From Andrena cerasifolii (lineage: Eukaryota > Arthropoda > Insecta > Hymenoptera > Andrenidae): a DNA stretch of 64,000 bases. The stretch spans positions 16,492,001 to 16,556,000 of the forward strand of contig NC_135123.1 of assembly GCF_050908995.1 (NCBI RefSeq), written 5' to 3'. Both the position numbers and the translations under genes were made by a program. Each line of letters opens with the position of its first letter. Positions within the stretch are counted from its first letter, which is position 1. Positions 37,499 to 48,133 of the stretch are shown one piece after another. The notes beneath the pieces were generated by a model. That model made no database searches, was not told where the DNA came from, and worked only from the letters and a program-made list of their open reading frames with translations.

Positions 37499-38758
37499 GT
37501 AACACGCAACGTGTAAATAATATCATTTTGTTCGAAGAAAAATTATTTTAAAATTTCGTTTTATTTTTAAGCGTAGAATCATCCCATTTCTAGTTGTATG
37601 GTGAATCTTAACTCACTCTGTATAATATTCAATATAATTACACTTTCATACGTTACGTACTTCGGGCTCTGTATATTTTCCTGGCCCGTTTCATCGAATA
37701 ATGGAACTGTCAAGCGATCAACTTGAGCATGATTGCATCGACCAAATGAAACAGAAAATTGCGGGAAGGCCAGGAAGTTATGGCAAATAAATCAGTACTT
37801 AAAGTATTGAGGATTCCTTGATGCAGGTGCTTTAGCGATAAGAAGCTTTCCTTCGAGTAGGAAAACCTTTTCTTGTTCCACGGGAGAGGAAGAATAAAGG
37901 ATTCCCCGCGTGGAAAAGTCTTGCGGTATACTTTTTCAATCTAGTGAAAAATCATCGAATGAACGTAAACGCCTCTTTGAAGGAACTATTGTAATTAAAG
38001 TATAATTGTTTATGTCATATAACGTAAAGTTCAATTTAAAGAAGTGGATGTACTAACTTTTGGAAGCAGTACAAAATCTTCTCTCATTTTGTCCAGAAAA
38101 ATTTCACTCCAGTTCATTATTTTGCAAGTCCTTTCAAATCTTTTCTACAATGATAGCTTCGTTATCCAGATAATAAAGTATTTACTGGAATATACTCTTC
38201 AGCTCTCCTTCGTGATCGTTTTCTAAATGATAAAATTGAAAATAATCAATTTAAAAATAGAATATCAAAATTTGTTGTAAACGCGGAAATATATTTCCAA
38301 AGCTTTCGTATTTAATAGTGAGCAATTTCTGTGACCATGGATATTGTTCAATAACAGTCGGGTACCTCTCCATGTTTAAAGTGCCATATTCCTATTGGCA
38401 ATTATTTGCAATATTCCACGCAATATTCGATTTTCAACGTACTCCTATCTACAATTCAATTTACCTACGTATAATAACCAATAACAATGAAATATCTTCA
38501 CCAAATCCAACCCTCCTTCTTCACGTCCTTTAAAAACTTGCAAATCAGTCAACGCGCTAGGTATTTTTTCCATAACTTTAAAGCCACTTCCAATCGGGCT
38601 TAAGAACATCGCGTAGAAACTAAGGTGCAAAGCCCAAGAATGTGTTTTTATTCGAAAGAAGCGAGCGGTTTAAGGATCGTGTTAACGACTCTTTCCACAA
38701 TAGTTAAGCGTAATAGGAATATCAGTTTTACGAAGATATTTCGAGAGGTATATTCGAG

Positions 38759-38959
38759 ATGCGAGTGAATCTGACCTCTTCGAAGTATCTTTCAGATTTT
38801 TCAGATCTTTCAGATCAGTTTAAATCTATACTTGGTGAATCGACAACGGATCGAGAACAGTTTGAAAGGGGAATAAACCAGCTTCTTAACCTAGTTCCTG
38901 CGTCGCCTCGTCCTTCTGCTTTCAAACCTTTAAAATCGTTTGATACAATCACAGTTTAA
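38759..38959 (+). CDS. unconfirmed small open reading frame, 66 codons
   Basis: An ATG-initiated frame with a balanced, hydrophilic translation (SKYLSDFSDLSDQFKSILGE near the start) ends in TAA. Its 5' part contains three copies of an 8-bp unit TTTCAGAT, which also creates alternative splice-acceptor-like TTTCAG motifs. No homology recognised and no splice sites identified. Chance occurrence is likely. Confidence 0.12.
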   Translation: MRVNLTSSKYLSDFSDLSDQFKSILGESTTDREQFERGINQLLNLVPASPRPSAFKPLKSFDTITV

Positions 38960-41159
38960 ACTCCCGCCTAACGGAGCTGTGGTTAATTAAACGAAATAAT
39001 GATTCTTTTATTGGTCTTCCTATACATCGAACGAGAAAACGTCATATTTACAATATTATATTCCTATGTGGAAGACGTTTAATCCAGGTGTTCGAATATC
39101 GACTTTAATTAGGCAACATAAAAAATAAATTATTTTTAAAAAAATAGAAAGAAGAAATAGAAAAGGAAATCGAAGTTTTGTATTTACAGATTTAGGGGCT
39201 TTCACTTTAAGTGGATGTTACGGGGTCCCATATTTTTCAATCTTACATTTTGATAATAACCTAATGGAGTATTGTTATTAAAAATTTTTTTATAATGTTT
39301 CATTATTTTTCATTTGCTGCAGACTTTCCACGATGTCATTTTCTATTGTCTGAATTATGAAATGAAATATTCTGAAGTCTAATGAGTATATTAATTTCAA
39401 TTAAGTATGTATGTGGCGTCAGATTTTATGTGCGAAAGATATTAATAGATGAGCACTATACTACGATATTTTATTGTATGTTTCGTATTATTACTGCATG
39501 TTTGTTTTCCTAGAAGTTGTGAACGCGAGCACGAAAGATTATGTCAAATCGTATTTCATGCACCGCGTAATTACGGTAATGAATGGGACTAATAAAATCA
39601 TTTATAACTTCGAGCCTTCCAATTGCGCGAAGTCGCGTTATGATTATAACATTCAATTAAATTTATAATGCCCGGTATTAATTTTGATTTATGCCGACGT
39701 ATTGTAGCGTGTAATGTTCGTGGGGTTTTTAACATTTAAACAGGTGCCATAAAATTCATTAAAATTCAAGGTGTCGTGGGTGTTAGTACAGCAAAAATAA
39801 AACAAGTTTAATAATCTGCATGTACATTCAAGGTACCAAAAAATATTCAAAACAAACTGACTTGATGAATAATTTCATAGCGTAAATGAAATGCCAGGAC
39901 CATTTTTCAGATGTAATATTCGTCCATGCAATAACATGAATTCAATAATGTATTATATATATATACATATTTAATTGATAAATTAGTTACGGCACAATAA
40001 ATATCCAAATACCAAATTGAAAGGCCTTTAATTTCTTTATATTCTTGTATCTCAATATTCCTCTCCTTAGAATATGTAAGACTTATGCTAAGGATATAGG
40101 GGAGACCGGGGCTAAAAGTTCCGGGGGTAAGTTGTTCCGACGGCTCTATCTTCAAAATAAAAAGAGCGTTGTACTTTAAATTATTTTTTCCGTGTGAGTT
40201 GATCACGCCACTCTGTCCCCAACTTTAATAGCGTCCGCGACAGCGAATTGTGTGGTTGTAAGCAAGGACCTATTAGTCGCGTACCAGATAAGTAAAAATT
40301 TTTCTATCATTACTTTTTGGTCTATTTCAATTATTTAACGTAGATATTATAGATTGAATCGTTCTTATGGATCAAATGACATTTAAGAACATGGTGTAAT
40401 AGTGTTTATCGTTTGAATACATGTATAAGCAGAATAATCTTTGAAATTGCTACATGTGTCGGTAGGGGCTAGTTGTTACCGTGACTTGGGGCACGTTGGT
40501 ACCGTAAAAACTTGCCCCGCCGCAAATAGGTCTGTGAAGATAGCACCCCCAAATTCGATTTTTTAAAAAAACTCAACGGCATTCGTTTGTCCTTCGTTTG
40601 CCCACGTTTGCCCATAAAAATTTTTTTTTTGCCCACCCTACAAAAAAAGTTATGAATAAAATAAAAAATTTGTCTTCATCACCCACGATGAATGCATTTC
40701 AATTTTTTAAAAGAAGGATACGAATATACCCGACCTGGCCACGTTTGCCCACTCTCAGATTTCATTTGCCCACCCTCCAGAATTTAAATAAAAAATAAAA
40801 ACCTCGAAAAGAAGGGTACAGGTGAAGCGATCGCGTTAAAGTTCGATTTTTCTAGAAAATATTATCAAAATCGTTCTTTCAACGATGCAGTCCGTTAGTT
40901 TAGATGTAGAAGAGATTTGCCCATGCATTAATTTCGTATGCCCACCCTTCAGAATCGAATTATTAATAAAGATAGCCAAGAAGTGCGTCGTTGGAAATAA
41001 TTCGAGAGTATCGCCAGACATCTGTTTACGTTTCGGCAGTGGCACTCGGCGCTGCGCCCCTTTAGTTAGGGTAGCAGCGCTGCGTGTCGTCATCGAACGT
41101 GCCGAAACGTAAACAGATGTCTGCGACACTCTCGAATTGTTTCCAACGACGCACGAAAG

Positions 41160-41190
41160 TCAGTCGGTCTACAGAGTTCGGGCGCAACTC
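41160..41190 (+). promoter_or_regulatory. candidate core promoter (Inr + MTE) inside the foldback element
   Basis: TCAGTC at 41160-41165 matches the arthropod initiator. Taking its A as +1, positions +18 to +29 read CGGGCGCAACTC, matching 10 of 12 positions of the Drosophila motif ten element consensus (CSARCSSAACGS) at exactly the required spacing. It lies immediately outside the central palindrome and about 120 bp upstream of an ATG at 41284. Consensus motifs are established knowledge; function here is inference. Confidence 0.4.
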
Positions 41191-41283
41191 TTGCGAGATC
41201 GTGCGTTCATTTACGGCTTGTGAAGTAACTGTGACATTATATTATTTTCCGTTGTGCGATATCATTGCGGTAATTAGTGAAAA

Positions 41284-41503
41284 ATGACTAGAAAACCACT
41301 CTGGTATTATTCTGCACATGCTGCAGATGTGTGAAAAGTGTGAAGTATTCGATGAGCGATACAAATTGAAGTGGATAACATGTCACCAAACACCTTTAAC
41401 CTTTACGGTAAGAACAATCCATTTTGATAATTCATTCGGAAAAAAAACGAACGGAAATGTATTCGGTTTAACGGGTACCGCACTTCTTGGCTATCTTTAT
41501 TAA
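41284..41503 (+). pseudogene. short broken frame in the foldback element centre (possible transposase N-terminus relic)
   Basis: From the ATG at 41284 a frame of 16 codons (MTRKPLWYYSAHAADV) ends in TGA. The next frame, open from an ATG at 41318, continues with a C-x-x-C and later C-x-H arrangement (CEKCEVF...WITCH). The order K-P-x-W then paired cysteines recalls BED-type zinc fingers at transposase N-termini, but the match is weak and a frame change separates the parts. It then runs into the right arm. Treated as a relic of unknown protein. Confidence 0.25.
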
Positions 41504-41816
41504 TAATTCGATTCTGGAGGGTGGGCATACGAAATTAATGCATGGGCAAATCTCTTCTACATCTAAACTAACGGACTGCATCGTTGAAAGAACGATTTTG
41601 ATAATATTTTCCAGAAAAATCGAACTTTAACGCGATCGCTTCAACGGGTCCCGCACTTCTTGGCTATCTTCATTAATAATTCGATTCTGAAGGGTGGGCA
41701 TACGAAATTAATGGATGGGCAAATCTCTTCTACATCTAAACTAACGAACTGGACCGTTGAAAGAACGATTTTGATAATATTTTCGAGAATAATCGAACTT
41801 TAACGTGATCGCTTCA
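41471..41816 (+). repeat. 173-bp tandem duplication in the right foldback arm
   Basis: A unit beginning ACGGGTACCGCACTTCTTGG at 41471 repeats at 41644 as ACGGGTCCCGCACTTCTTGG, giving a period of 173 bp. The copies differ at scattered positions. The left arm has one copy, so the duplication arose on one side, for example by unequal crossing over or template switching in a foldback structure. Confidence 0.8.
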
Positions 41817-42603
41817 TCTATACCCATTTTTTCGTGGTTTTTATTTTTTATTTAAATTCTGGAGGGTGGGCAAATGAAATCTGAGAGTGAGCAAACGTGG
41901 TCAGGTCGGGTACATTCGTATCCTTCTATTAAAAAATTGAAATGCATTCATGATGGGTGATGAAGACAATTTTTTTATTTTGTTCATAACTCTTTTTTGG
42001 AGGGTGGTCAAACGAAAATTTTTGATGGGCAAACGTGGGCAAACGATGGACAAACGAATGCCGTTGAGTTTTTCCAAAAATTCGAATTTGGGGGTGCTAT
42101 CTTCACAGACCTGCCGCAAATGTATAAATTGTTTCCGCTGTGCTTTAAGATGCGAACAATATGAATGAAAGGCGGAAAGGGACATGACTTCGATCGAAGA
42201 TATGCGTAAAGATAAATAAAAACTGTTGCTTTTGGTTTTCTTTTAAAGATAATACATTTTTGTTGGTCCGAACCTTCATAAATAACCATTATTAATAAAA
42301 TTCTGCTTTATTTCATTAGAAAATGAAATATTTCATTAAAAGGCAACTCTTATATCATAGTAACAACTTACCCCAATGCGATAACAACTTGCCCCATATA
42401 GGGGTAAGAAGTTCCGCTTCGATCAGCCACAAATAAATTACTTTCTATGGGAAACCTATTACAATATATTAAACACAAGCTTAAAATCAGAAGATATAAT
42501 AAATTTAACAAGAAATTAGTCAATAGTGAAGAGAATAACTACATTATTTTCCAGTCATTTTTTATGTTTTATCGAAATCGGAACTTTTAGCCCCGGCCTC
42601 CCC

Positions 42604-45600
42604 TACTACTGTGAAATTAATTTACTAATCAATTATCAATTTAAAGCTTATCAATTATTTTTATTAGTATTAAAATTAAATTAATCACTGGCATAATCAT
42701 GTATTTTCTGTGCATTCGATATTTCTGGTGAAATTTTGTAAAAAGGTCTGGGTTCACCTTTTTGATAGTGTGTTGGTAGTTCTTCTCGACGCCGACGCCT
42801 TTCTCGTACAAAACGATCGCTGCCTTTGACTTTGACTTCGTGCACAAAAATAATTACAGAGATTTTTGAGAGAAACCTTTTATGTGAATATCTCGGAATC
42901 GGGACGCTTCTGTTCAGATCGCAGCTTTTGCAACGTTAAGTAAACTACCTCCCTTGCAATTTCAAAATTAACTCAAGCAAAGAAACTTGAGGTAGAAGGC
43001 AAACCACAAACGAGACGAGAAAGTCCAATTCTTTTATAATAAATCGGCGAAACGATTTTAGTGAAATCTGAACAAAGAGTGAATAGGATTGGTCAAAGAA
43101 TAAGTAAAGCCCCCAATCCCCCTTGAAATGATGTTTAAAAAGTTCTCTGCAGTTTCGCATACAATTTAAATAGATGGGAATTCGTGTATTCACTAAAAAC
43201 TATCGTAAAACATATTTTATCCTATGTCGTTTCAGTGGAGGATGGAACTTCACAGGCTAGGGTTTTATCTGCCTTCAGTTTTCAATTCCCAATCTCTTCG
43301 TTACGACCTTTTAACTTCGTTCGATAAAAATAACTAATCCATCGGAACGTAGCTTTTCTAGTAGTATTTATAGTAGTCGGAGAGCAAAAGAAGTGGAACG
43401 AGAGATTTCCTATGATTGCTTGTAAGATTATTATTAGAGAAACAACTAAAATAAGGAAATCAAAGACAAGTGCAAAGGCGAAATTTAGTCAGAAACTGTT
43501 TTTCATCCGAACCTAAGGTCAGACATTTCCATCCTTTTGTGATCGTAAATAGCATCAAGGGTAAAAAATTGGAATTCCACTAGGTGAATTTCCGCAGTAC
43601 AGTAAAAGTAAGGGAAAGTAGCATGATTACCATCTGGGAAAGTAAGTTTATATTTTTGGCAGAGCTACACGGGCAATTAACCGTCGTTTATTGCTCCCAA
43701 AAGTAGCGTTTATCTTTTACGTCGTGATCAAAACTTTGCAGCGCCGATTGTACGGTGCTATATCGACGCGACTAACTCGCTTCTAGGAATATAGCACTCC
43801 AGGGAAAATTATGAGTCCGCGTTGATAAATGAACGGGACCGTGTACGCATTTAAACCTGAGCACCTAGTGTTTTGCCTGACGATGAGTTGAGAAAGGCAA
43901 TGGCAATTAATACTGAACAATAAATTGATACGTAATACACGTTGCAGAACGTCTTTGCCTGCAATCAAGGTATTGTTTAGCATGATGAATTCTCTGCCGA
44001 CATTACAGACATATAAACTCCATACGTAACCGTGCTTTATAATAGTAAATTACCGAGAATAAATTTTATACATATAGGAATTGCCATGCCGCATATTGGG
44101 TTTCAGGAGTTCGATTTGAAATTAGTTTTCAGAAAAGGGAAAAATTAAAAGAGCGTGATCAGTGTGAATTTTTTTTTCTCATTTTCACACGAAGCTATAC
44201 TTTGAGAAATTAATAGAAAATAATAGAAAGACCATTTAGATTTATATTTATCTTTACCAACTACTTGAGCTTTTGACATTAAACGTTAATTAGACAGAAA
44301 ATTAATAAAGTTATCGCAGCACACGTATGTAATATCGTTACACATTCGTTTATAAAATTCACGAGCCCGATGAATCGAAATTATTCAATTTTTGAATAAG
44401 AAAAAATCGTATTGAATGTAGGTCACGAGTTCAATCGCGTCACGTTAATAACAAGTTCGCTGCTATCAGGCTTTTTCGCAGCCTCCTTCGATCATAACGT
44501 CCATTATATGGTAATGCCACTCATGTATCGGTCGTAAGCGGCACAAATTTCCTTGTAAAAATATCGATCGATACGATGAAGACATCGAATGAGAAACTAC
44601 TTCGAAGAACGGCCGAGGAATACGAAAAGAGTTGTAACAATAAAAGCGTGCTTTACAAAGATCGAACGAATGCGACCAAAGACAATTAAAACGAGCTTTT
44701 AGGAAGACAACAGCGAAGCAAATAAATTCCTAACGATCTATGATCGACAATGGAACAAATGGACGGAAGACGTTATCGAACACTCGACAAGCAATAAATT
44801 ATACAAAATCTATTGTCAAAATTGGAACGACGGTTCGTTCATTCGCCATGATACACTGCTTCATGGAGGCTGTGTCAGCGTGCATGATCACTGGGGAGGT
44901 TCATAATTGACACGGAGAAACGCGTTAAAAATTTAGACGAAAGTGCGAGTGAAAGATTAAACGAACCTGCGCCAATTTAGTAGCAGCGCTGTTTTCGATC
45001 TGGAAATCGATATTGGCAAATATTTTGACGAACTAGATCGACTATTACACGATAAAATAACAACTTTGATAAAGTTGAAAAAGGTGTCGAAACGAAGACA
45101 AGAGATATCTTTATATATGTTCGAAAAGAATCAAGTGATAGTCGCGAATCGTGGGTATTAAAGCCTTTTCACGCGGGGCACTTTTGTGGCTCACGACTGG
45201 CATTTCGAATATATTCAAACTAGATTCCTAGCAACTTATTACTACACCTTGCCTTTGAACAGTGGCTCTTGATGAATACCTCTATGTCCTTTTTCTCTTT
45301 TCTTATCACTCACCTGATAGATAATTTTGGTTTGGAGAAGATAAAGTGAAAAGGAACTGTGTGAATGTGTGAATATTACCAGTCACAAAAATATCCCGCG
45401 TGAAGAAGCCTTAAATGGACGCGAAGCGGGACCGCGAGACATGGACTAGGTAAGATCGAGTTATGATAAAGTGGTACGGAGAAGAAATTCCGGGAATTAT
45501 GAGGGTGTTATGGTGGGTCAAAATGGGACATGATGGGACACAATGAAATGTTGTGGGTCACGGTGAAACCGGTGGAATGGAATGGCGACAGATGAGAAGC

Positions 45601-46281
45601 TATGGCCCGTGATAAGCGGAGGGAAACGCGTGGCACGTTCTCAGATACAATGGACAATAATCGTTGGGGGGATGTTTTTTTTACTGATGTTATCGCGATA
45701 TATAAATTAATAGTAGTGAGCTGAGATTTCGGGTGTCTACAGTAATGGAGAAATAGGTGGTAATGATTATCGATTTCGTGGGATAATTAAATAGTTATGA
45801 GTGATAATAGTAAAACTAGAATGTAGCAGGTAAATGTAGTTTGTATTTATTTAAATGTTTTAGATCATCATTTATATAATTGCACGTTACAGAAGAATCT
45901 TAAAAACCTTTGCAACTGTATCTTTCAAATAGAATAGAGACTTTTCAGTGGTTCTGTCGGTGATATATATGAAATTAGTTTGAATTCGTAGTTTTATTTG
46001 CAATAATAGAAATATTGCAGAATCTTTATTTTCCTTGAAGATTTCAGATATTTGTACATGAGTTTCCAAACATTCTTCTTCATTAGACGACGATGGTCGT
46101 TCCCTTCTCGAGACGGTAACCGTCCAGACGGAACGAACTCATCGTTAGAATCTTTAAGAACTTTATGCACTTCTAGGCTTGATAATCTTTCCCAATCGAA
46201 ATTTCTGCTCCAGTTATTATTTTTAACAAAAGTAGGAGTAAGCTCTCGATGCAACATAACGTTGCTTACGATTAGACCCAT
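42604..46281 (+). other. intronic sequence with doubtful coding-like fragments
   Basis: No confirmed gene. Two places deserve mention: an 84-codon stop-free minus-strand frame at 42681-42935, and several consecutive stop-free + frames between 44576 and 45161 that shift frame relative to each other. Both are purine-rich on the reading strand, which favours open, charged translations by chance. A degenerate tandem of ATGGGACA-like units lies near 45,510-45,560. The candidate frame at 45994-46281 is listed on its own. Confidence 0.35.
45994..46281 (-). CDS. open frame continuing directly after the nested gene's stop codon
   Basis: The ATG at 46281 follows the TAA of the preceding candidate gene with no gap and in the same frame, then stays open for 95 codons. 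The translation is balanced in its middle (for example WERLSSLEVHKVLKDSNDEF) and Lys-rich near the end. It could be 3'UTR that is open by chance, a second cistron, a stop-readthrough extension, or the continuation of one protein broken by a nonsense change. No domain recognised. Confidence 0.2.
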   Translation of the reverse strand: MGLIVSNVMLHRELTPTFVKNNNWSRNFDWERLSSLEVHKVLKDSNDEFVPSGRLPSREGNDHRRLMKKNVWKLMYKYLKSSRKIKILQYFYYCK

Positions 46282-46346
46282 TTATTTTTTCTGGGAAATT
46301 TTAATTTTGATTTTACGACTTACCTTTATTACGTCAATTAGTAAAT
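46282..46346 (-). CDS. candidate nested gene, exon 2 (C-terminus of small membrane protein)
   Basis: On the minus strand an acceptor CTATCACACATCAG precedes 46346. The exon completes the phase-1 codon left by exon 1 (G + AT) and reads 20 codons, DLLIDVIK then a Lys-rich tail ending QKK, to TAA at 46282-46284. A GTAAGT and a CCCAG inside it would define only a 33-bp intron, too short for insects and a multiple of three, so I read straight through. Together with exon 1 the product is 90 residues. Confidence 0.4.
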
Positions 46347-46486
46347 CTGATGTGTGATAGAAGATGTGTGCAAGGAGATAACAGTCATGGGAAAGTTAAT
46401 GTGGAGATTTAAAGTAGAAAATACTTCGAGCCTTCGATTACGTAAAATGATATACTCACTATTATCGATGCATATAATTAACTCAC

Positions 46487-46694
46487 CTGAAAATATACAT
46501 ACAGTACATGCTACTGCTCCTGTAAACAATGACGCCTGTTTATATTTGTCCTGAAAGCGCCATCGAAAATATGGAAAACGTTGAAAGCCGTGATAAACTT
46601 CCTCGGCCACAAAGTCTTCCTCGTCGTATTTTCCAGCGTGACATTTAAATTCATTTATTCGCAAACTTTTGATTGCATGCATGCGGTTTGACAT
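46487..46694 (-). CDS. candidate nested gene, exon 1 (small single-pass, possibly mitochondrial protein)
   Basis: The ATG at 46694 is preceded in frame by TAA and four bases further up by an acceptor TTATTCTCTTCAG (ending 46699), suggesting an upstream 5'UTR exon. The frame gives 69 codons with protein-like codon use and ends at TTTTCAG before GTGAGT, a consensus donor, in phase 1. The first 49 residues are polar; then FQDKYKQASLFTGAVACTVC begins a hydrophobic segment. The spacing F-x-D-K-Y-x-x-A-x-L-x-x-G-A-x-x-C resembles vertebrate cytochrome c oxidase subunit 7B, but the rest does not align obviously, so I give no symbol. It lies antisense within the host intron. Alternative: a chance open frame or a decayed copy. 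Confidence 0.45.
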
Positions 46695-46699
46695 TTATC

Positions 46700-48125
46700 T
46701 GAAGAGAATAATAATTTAAAGTTCTCCAGTTATTCCTTGGATAGATTAAATTGTGTTTGGGTAGAATGGAAGAAGTAGTTGATCGTAGTGAATGAAACAT
46801 CGGGTCGAGATAACATGCTCAACAATATGACACGGAAAAGGCAGTTAGTGACAGGAAAAATAAAATTCACTTTGCTATATTAATACGACATTAATTCATT
46901 AAATTTGATTACATTCCTGTGTCGACAATGGTCCTGCTAATCAAAAATTTGGCAATCTATACAAAAATATTTAAGTTCCCACTATTTTCAAAATAATTCA
47001 CAACTTATTTGCAAATGAATATTCCTCGTGGTACAATTCAACAAATTCTTAAGTACTTCAGTTAAGCATTACAAATAACTACAGAACAGATTTCTGTTAT
47101 AATAGTAAATAGTAATACAAATAATAGTACAGTGGCAATGACTTCTCCTTTCTCACAATTTTTCATAAAAATGAATCCTCGTTGAACGATTCCGTGTAAC
47201 AAACAATAAATATTCAAAAGCACGGAGGCATGTGAAATTCGTAGATTAAAAGGAGCTGCTTCGCCTCGCAAAATATAATTTTTCGTACGTTCTGAAAGGA
47301 TAAATGGTTCCACGTGACGTTACGCGACCGAAAATGCAGAGAATGTCTGTTGCAAGCATTTTTGTTTTAAGACCACTCCAAACAGGGAACGGAAAACTGG
47401 GTCGACAGTAAAGGGGTTCGCAGAAGGATCTCGACGAGAAAAATTCTGCACGCTCTTCATGGTACCTCTGCGCTCGCGTCGTAACCAGTAAAAAGGGACC
47501 AGTCAAATCGAACTGATCTTGTTGCAGACTAGAATATTACCTTTTATTGCCCTGGGTGCTCGCGGGGATAATCTCTGGACGGCCATTTTGTCACTCAGCC
47601 ATTCCTTCCGCAGCTTCCTTCTTATCTTCCTCGGAGAGAGTCGAACTTTAAAGAACGCTCTCGAAGGAACCGGAGGAATCGTAACAACCCTTTGTGCATT
47701 GTTTTGCGTTAATTTCGTTGCGAACTTTCGTCGTGGCTGAGGCAGAATCTTTGCCACGGTACGATCGTTTTTGGGCGGTTCCCAAGAATCTGCCGGAAGG
47801 GAGGGCTTTAATTAACTCTTAATTAAGTCCTTAACCCTTGAACGTTTTTCCAGACTCTTGGTTAAAGATAATCGAAATTACTCTTTCATGACACAGTAGT
47901 CTATCGGTAGTGTAATGAGGTTATTTTGTACTTTTCGCGAGGCTTCAAATGCTCTTTTACTATGTAGAAATAGAGGGGCTACGCGACATCTCGATACAGT
48001 GAAAGTATAAAGGTAGGTACCTACATGAAGAAAACAAAGCTTTCAGCAATGTAGGCTAAACAATTGTTCTAAATGAACCATTGACGAGGAATATACGGAG
48101 ACCCATTATGATATAAAATTATAGC
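46700..48125 (+). other. intronic sequence, no gene seen
   Basis: AT-rich to about 47,250, then GC-richer at 47,300-47,830 with short overlapping frames on both strands. No domain or repeat recognised. If the minus-strand nested gene is real, its 5'UTR exon and promoter should lie here, upstream of 46,700. Confidence 0.4.
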
Positions 48126-48133
48126 CCTGGATA

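Larger units (their letters stand above)
30861..40096 (+). other. intronic sequence with two small hairpins, no gene seen
   Basis: No exon or transposon could be supported in this 9-kb stretch. Two compact palindromes are listed separately (33463-33506 and 37479-37498). A C-run of about ten near 33,827 and a G-richer stretch at 34,100-34,160 may mark another weak skew switch. A 132-codon frame at 34,343-34,741 follows a possible acceptor but has no recognisable domain. Confidence 0.4.
40528..42112. mobile_element. Foldback/MULE-like element with long inverted arms and 9-bp target duplication
   Basis: The ends read AGGTCTGTGAAGATAGCACC and its reverse complement, and GCCGCAAAT flanks both sides exactly (40519-40527 and 42113-42121). 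A 9-bp duplication suits Mutator-like and Drosophila Foldback-type elements. The arms are very long: left about 40528-40982, right about 41475-42112, nearly identical in reverse complement, with many copies of TTTGCCCA/TGGGCAAA. The right arm carries a ~173-bp tandem duplication absent from the left. The centre holds a second palindrome (40983-41038 with 41100-41154) and about 320 bp of unpaired sequence with a short broken frame. No full transposase is present. Open frames in the arms are by-products of the repeats. Confidence 0.85.
40099..42603. mobile_element. TA-flanked transposon (Tc1/mariner/pogo-like), non-autonomous, interrupted by a foldback element
   Basis: Terminal inverted repeats GGGGAGACCGGGGCTAAAAG and, at the right end, CTTTTAGCCCCGGCCTCCCC lie directly next to TA on both sides (40097-40098, 42604-42605), the duplication expected of Tc1/mariner-type elements. 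Short motifs such as AACTTGCCCC recur near both ends. Outside the inner insertion only about 920 bp remain, with no transposase, so this is a deletion derivative. The 1,585-bp inner element split it later, as shown by the duplication of nine bases of this outer element at the junctions. Confidence 0.8.

Noticed and set aside
40598..42289. Several 66-97-codon frames inside the foldback element
   Set aside because: They are readings of the inverted arms; the same peptides appear in mirrored positions and are rich in repeat-unit residues.
46291..46323. A 33-bp intron (GTAAGT...CCCAG) within exon 2 of the nested gene
   Set aside because: Too short for insect splicing, a multiple of three and without stops, so reading through is simpler.
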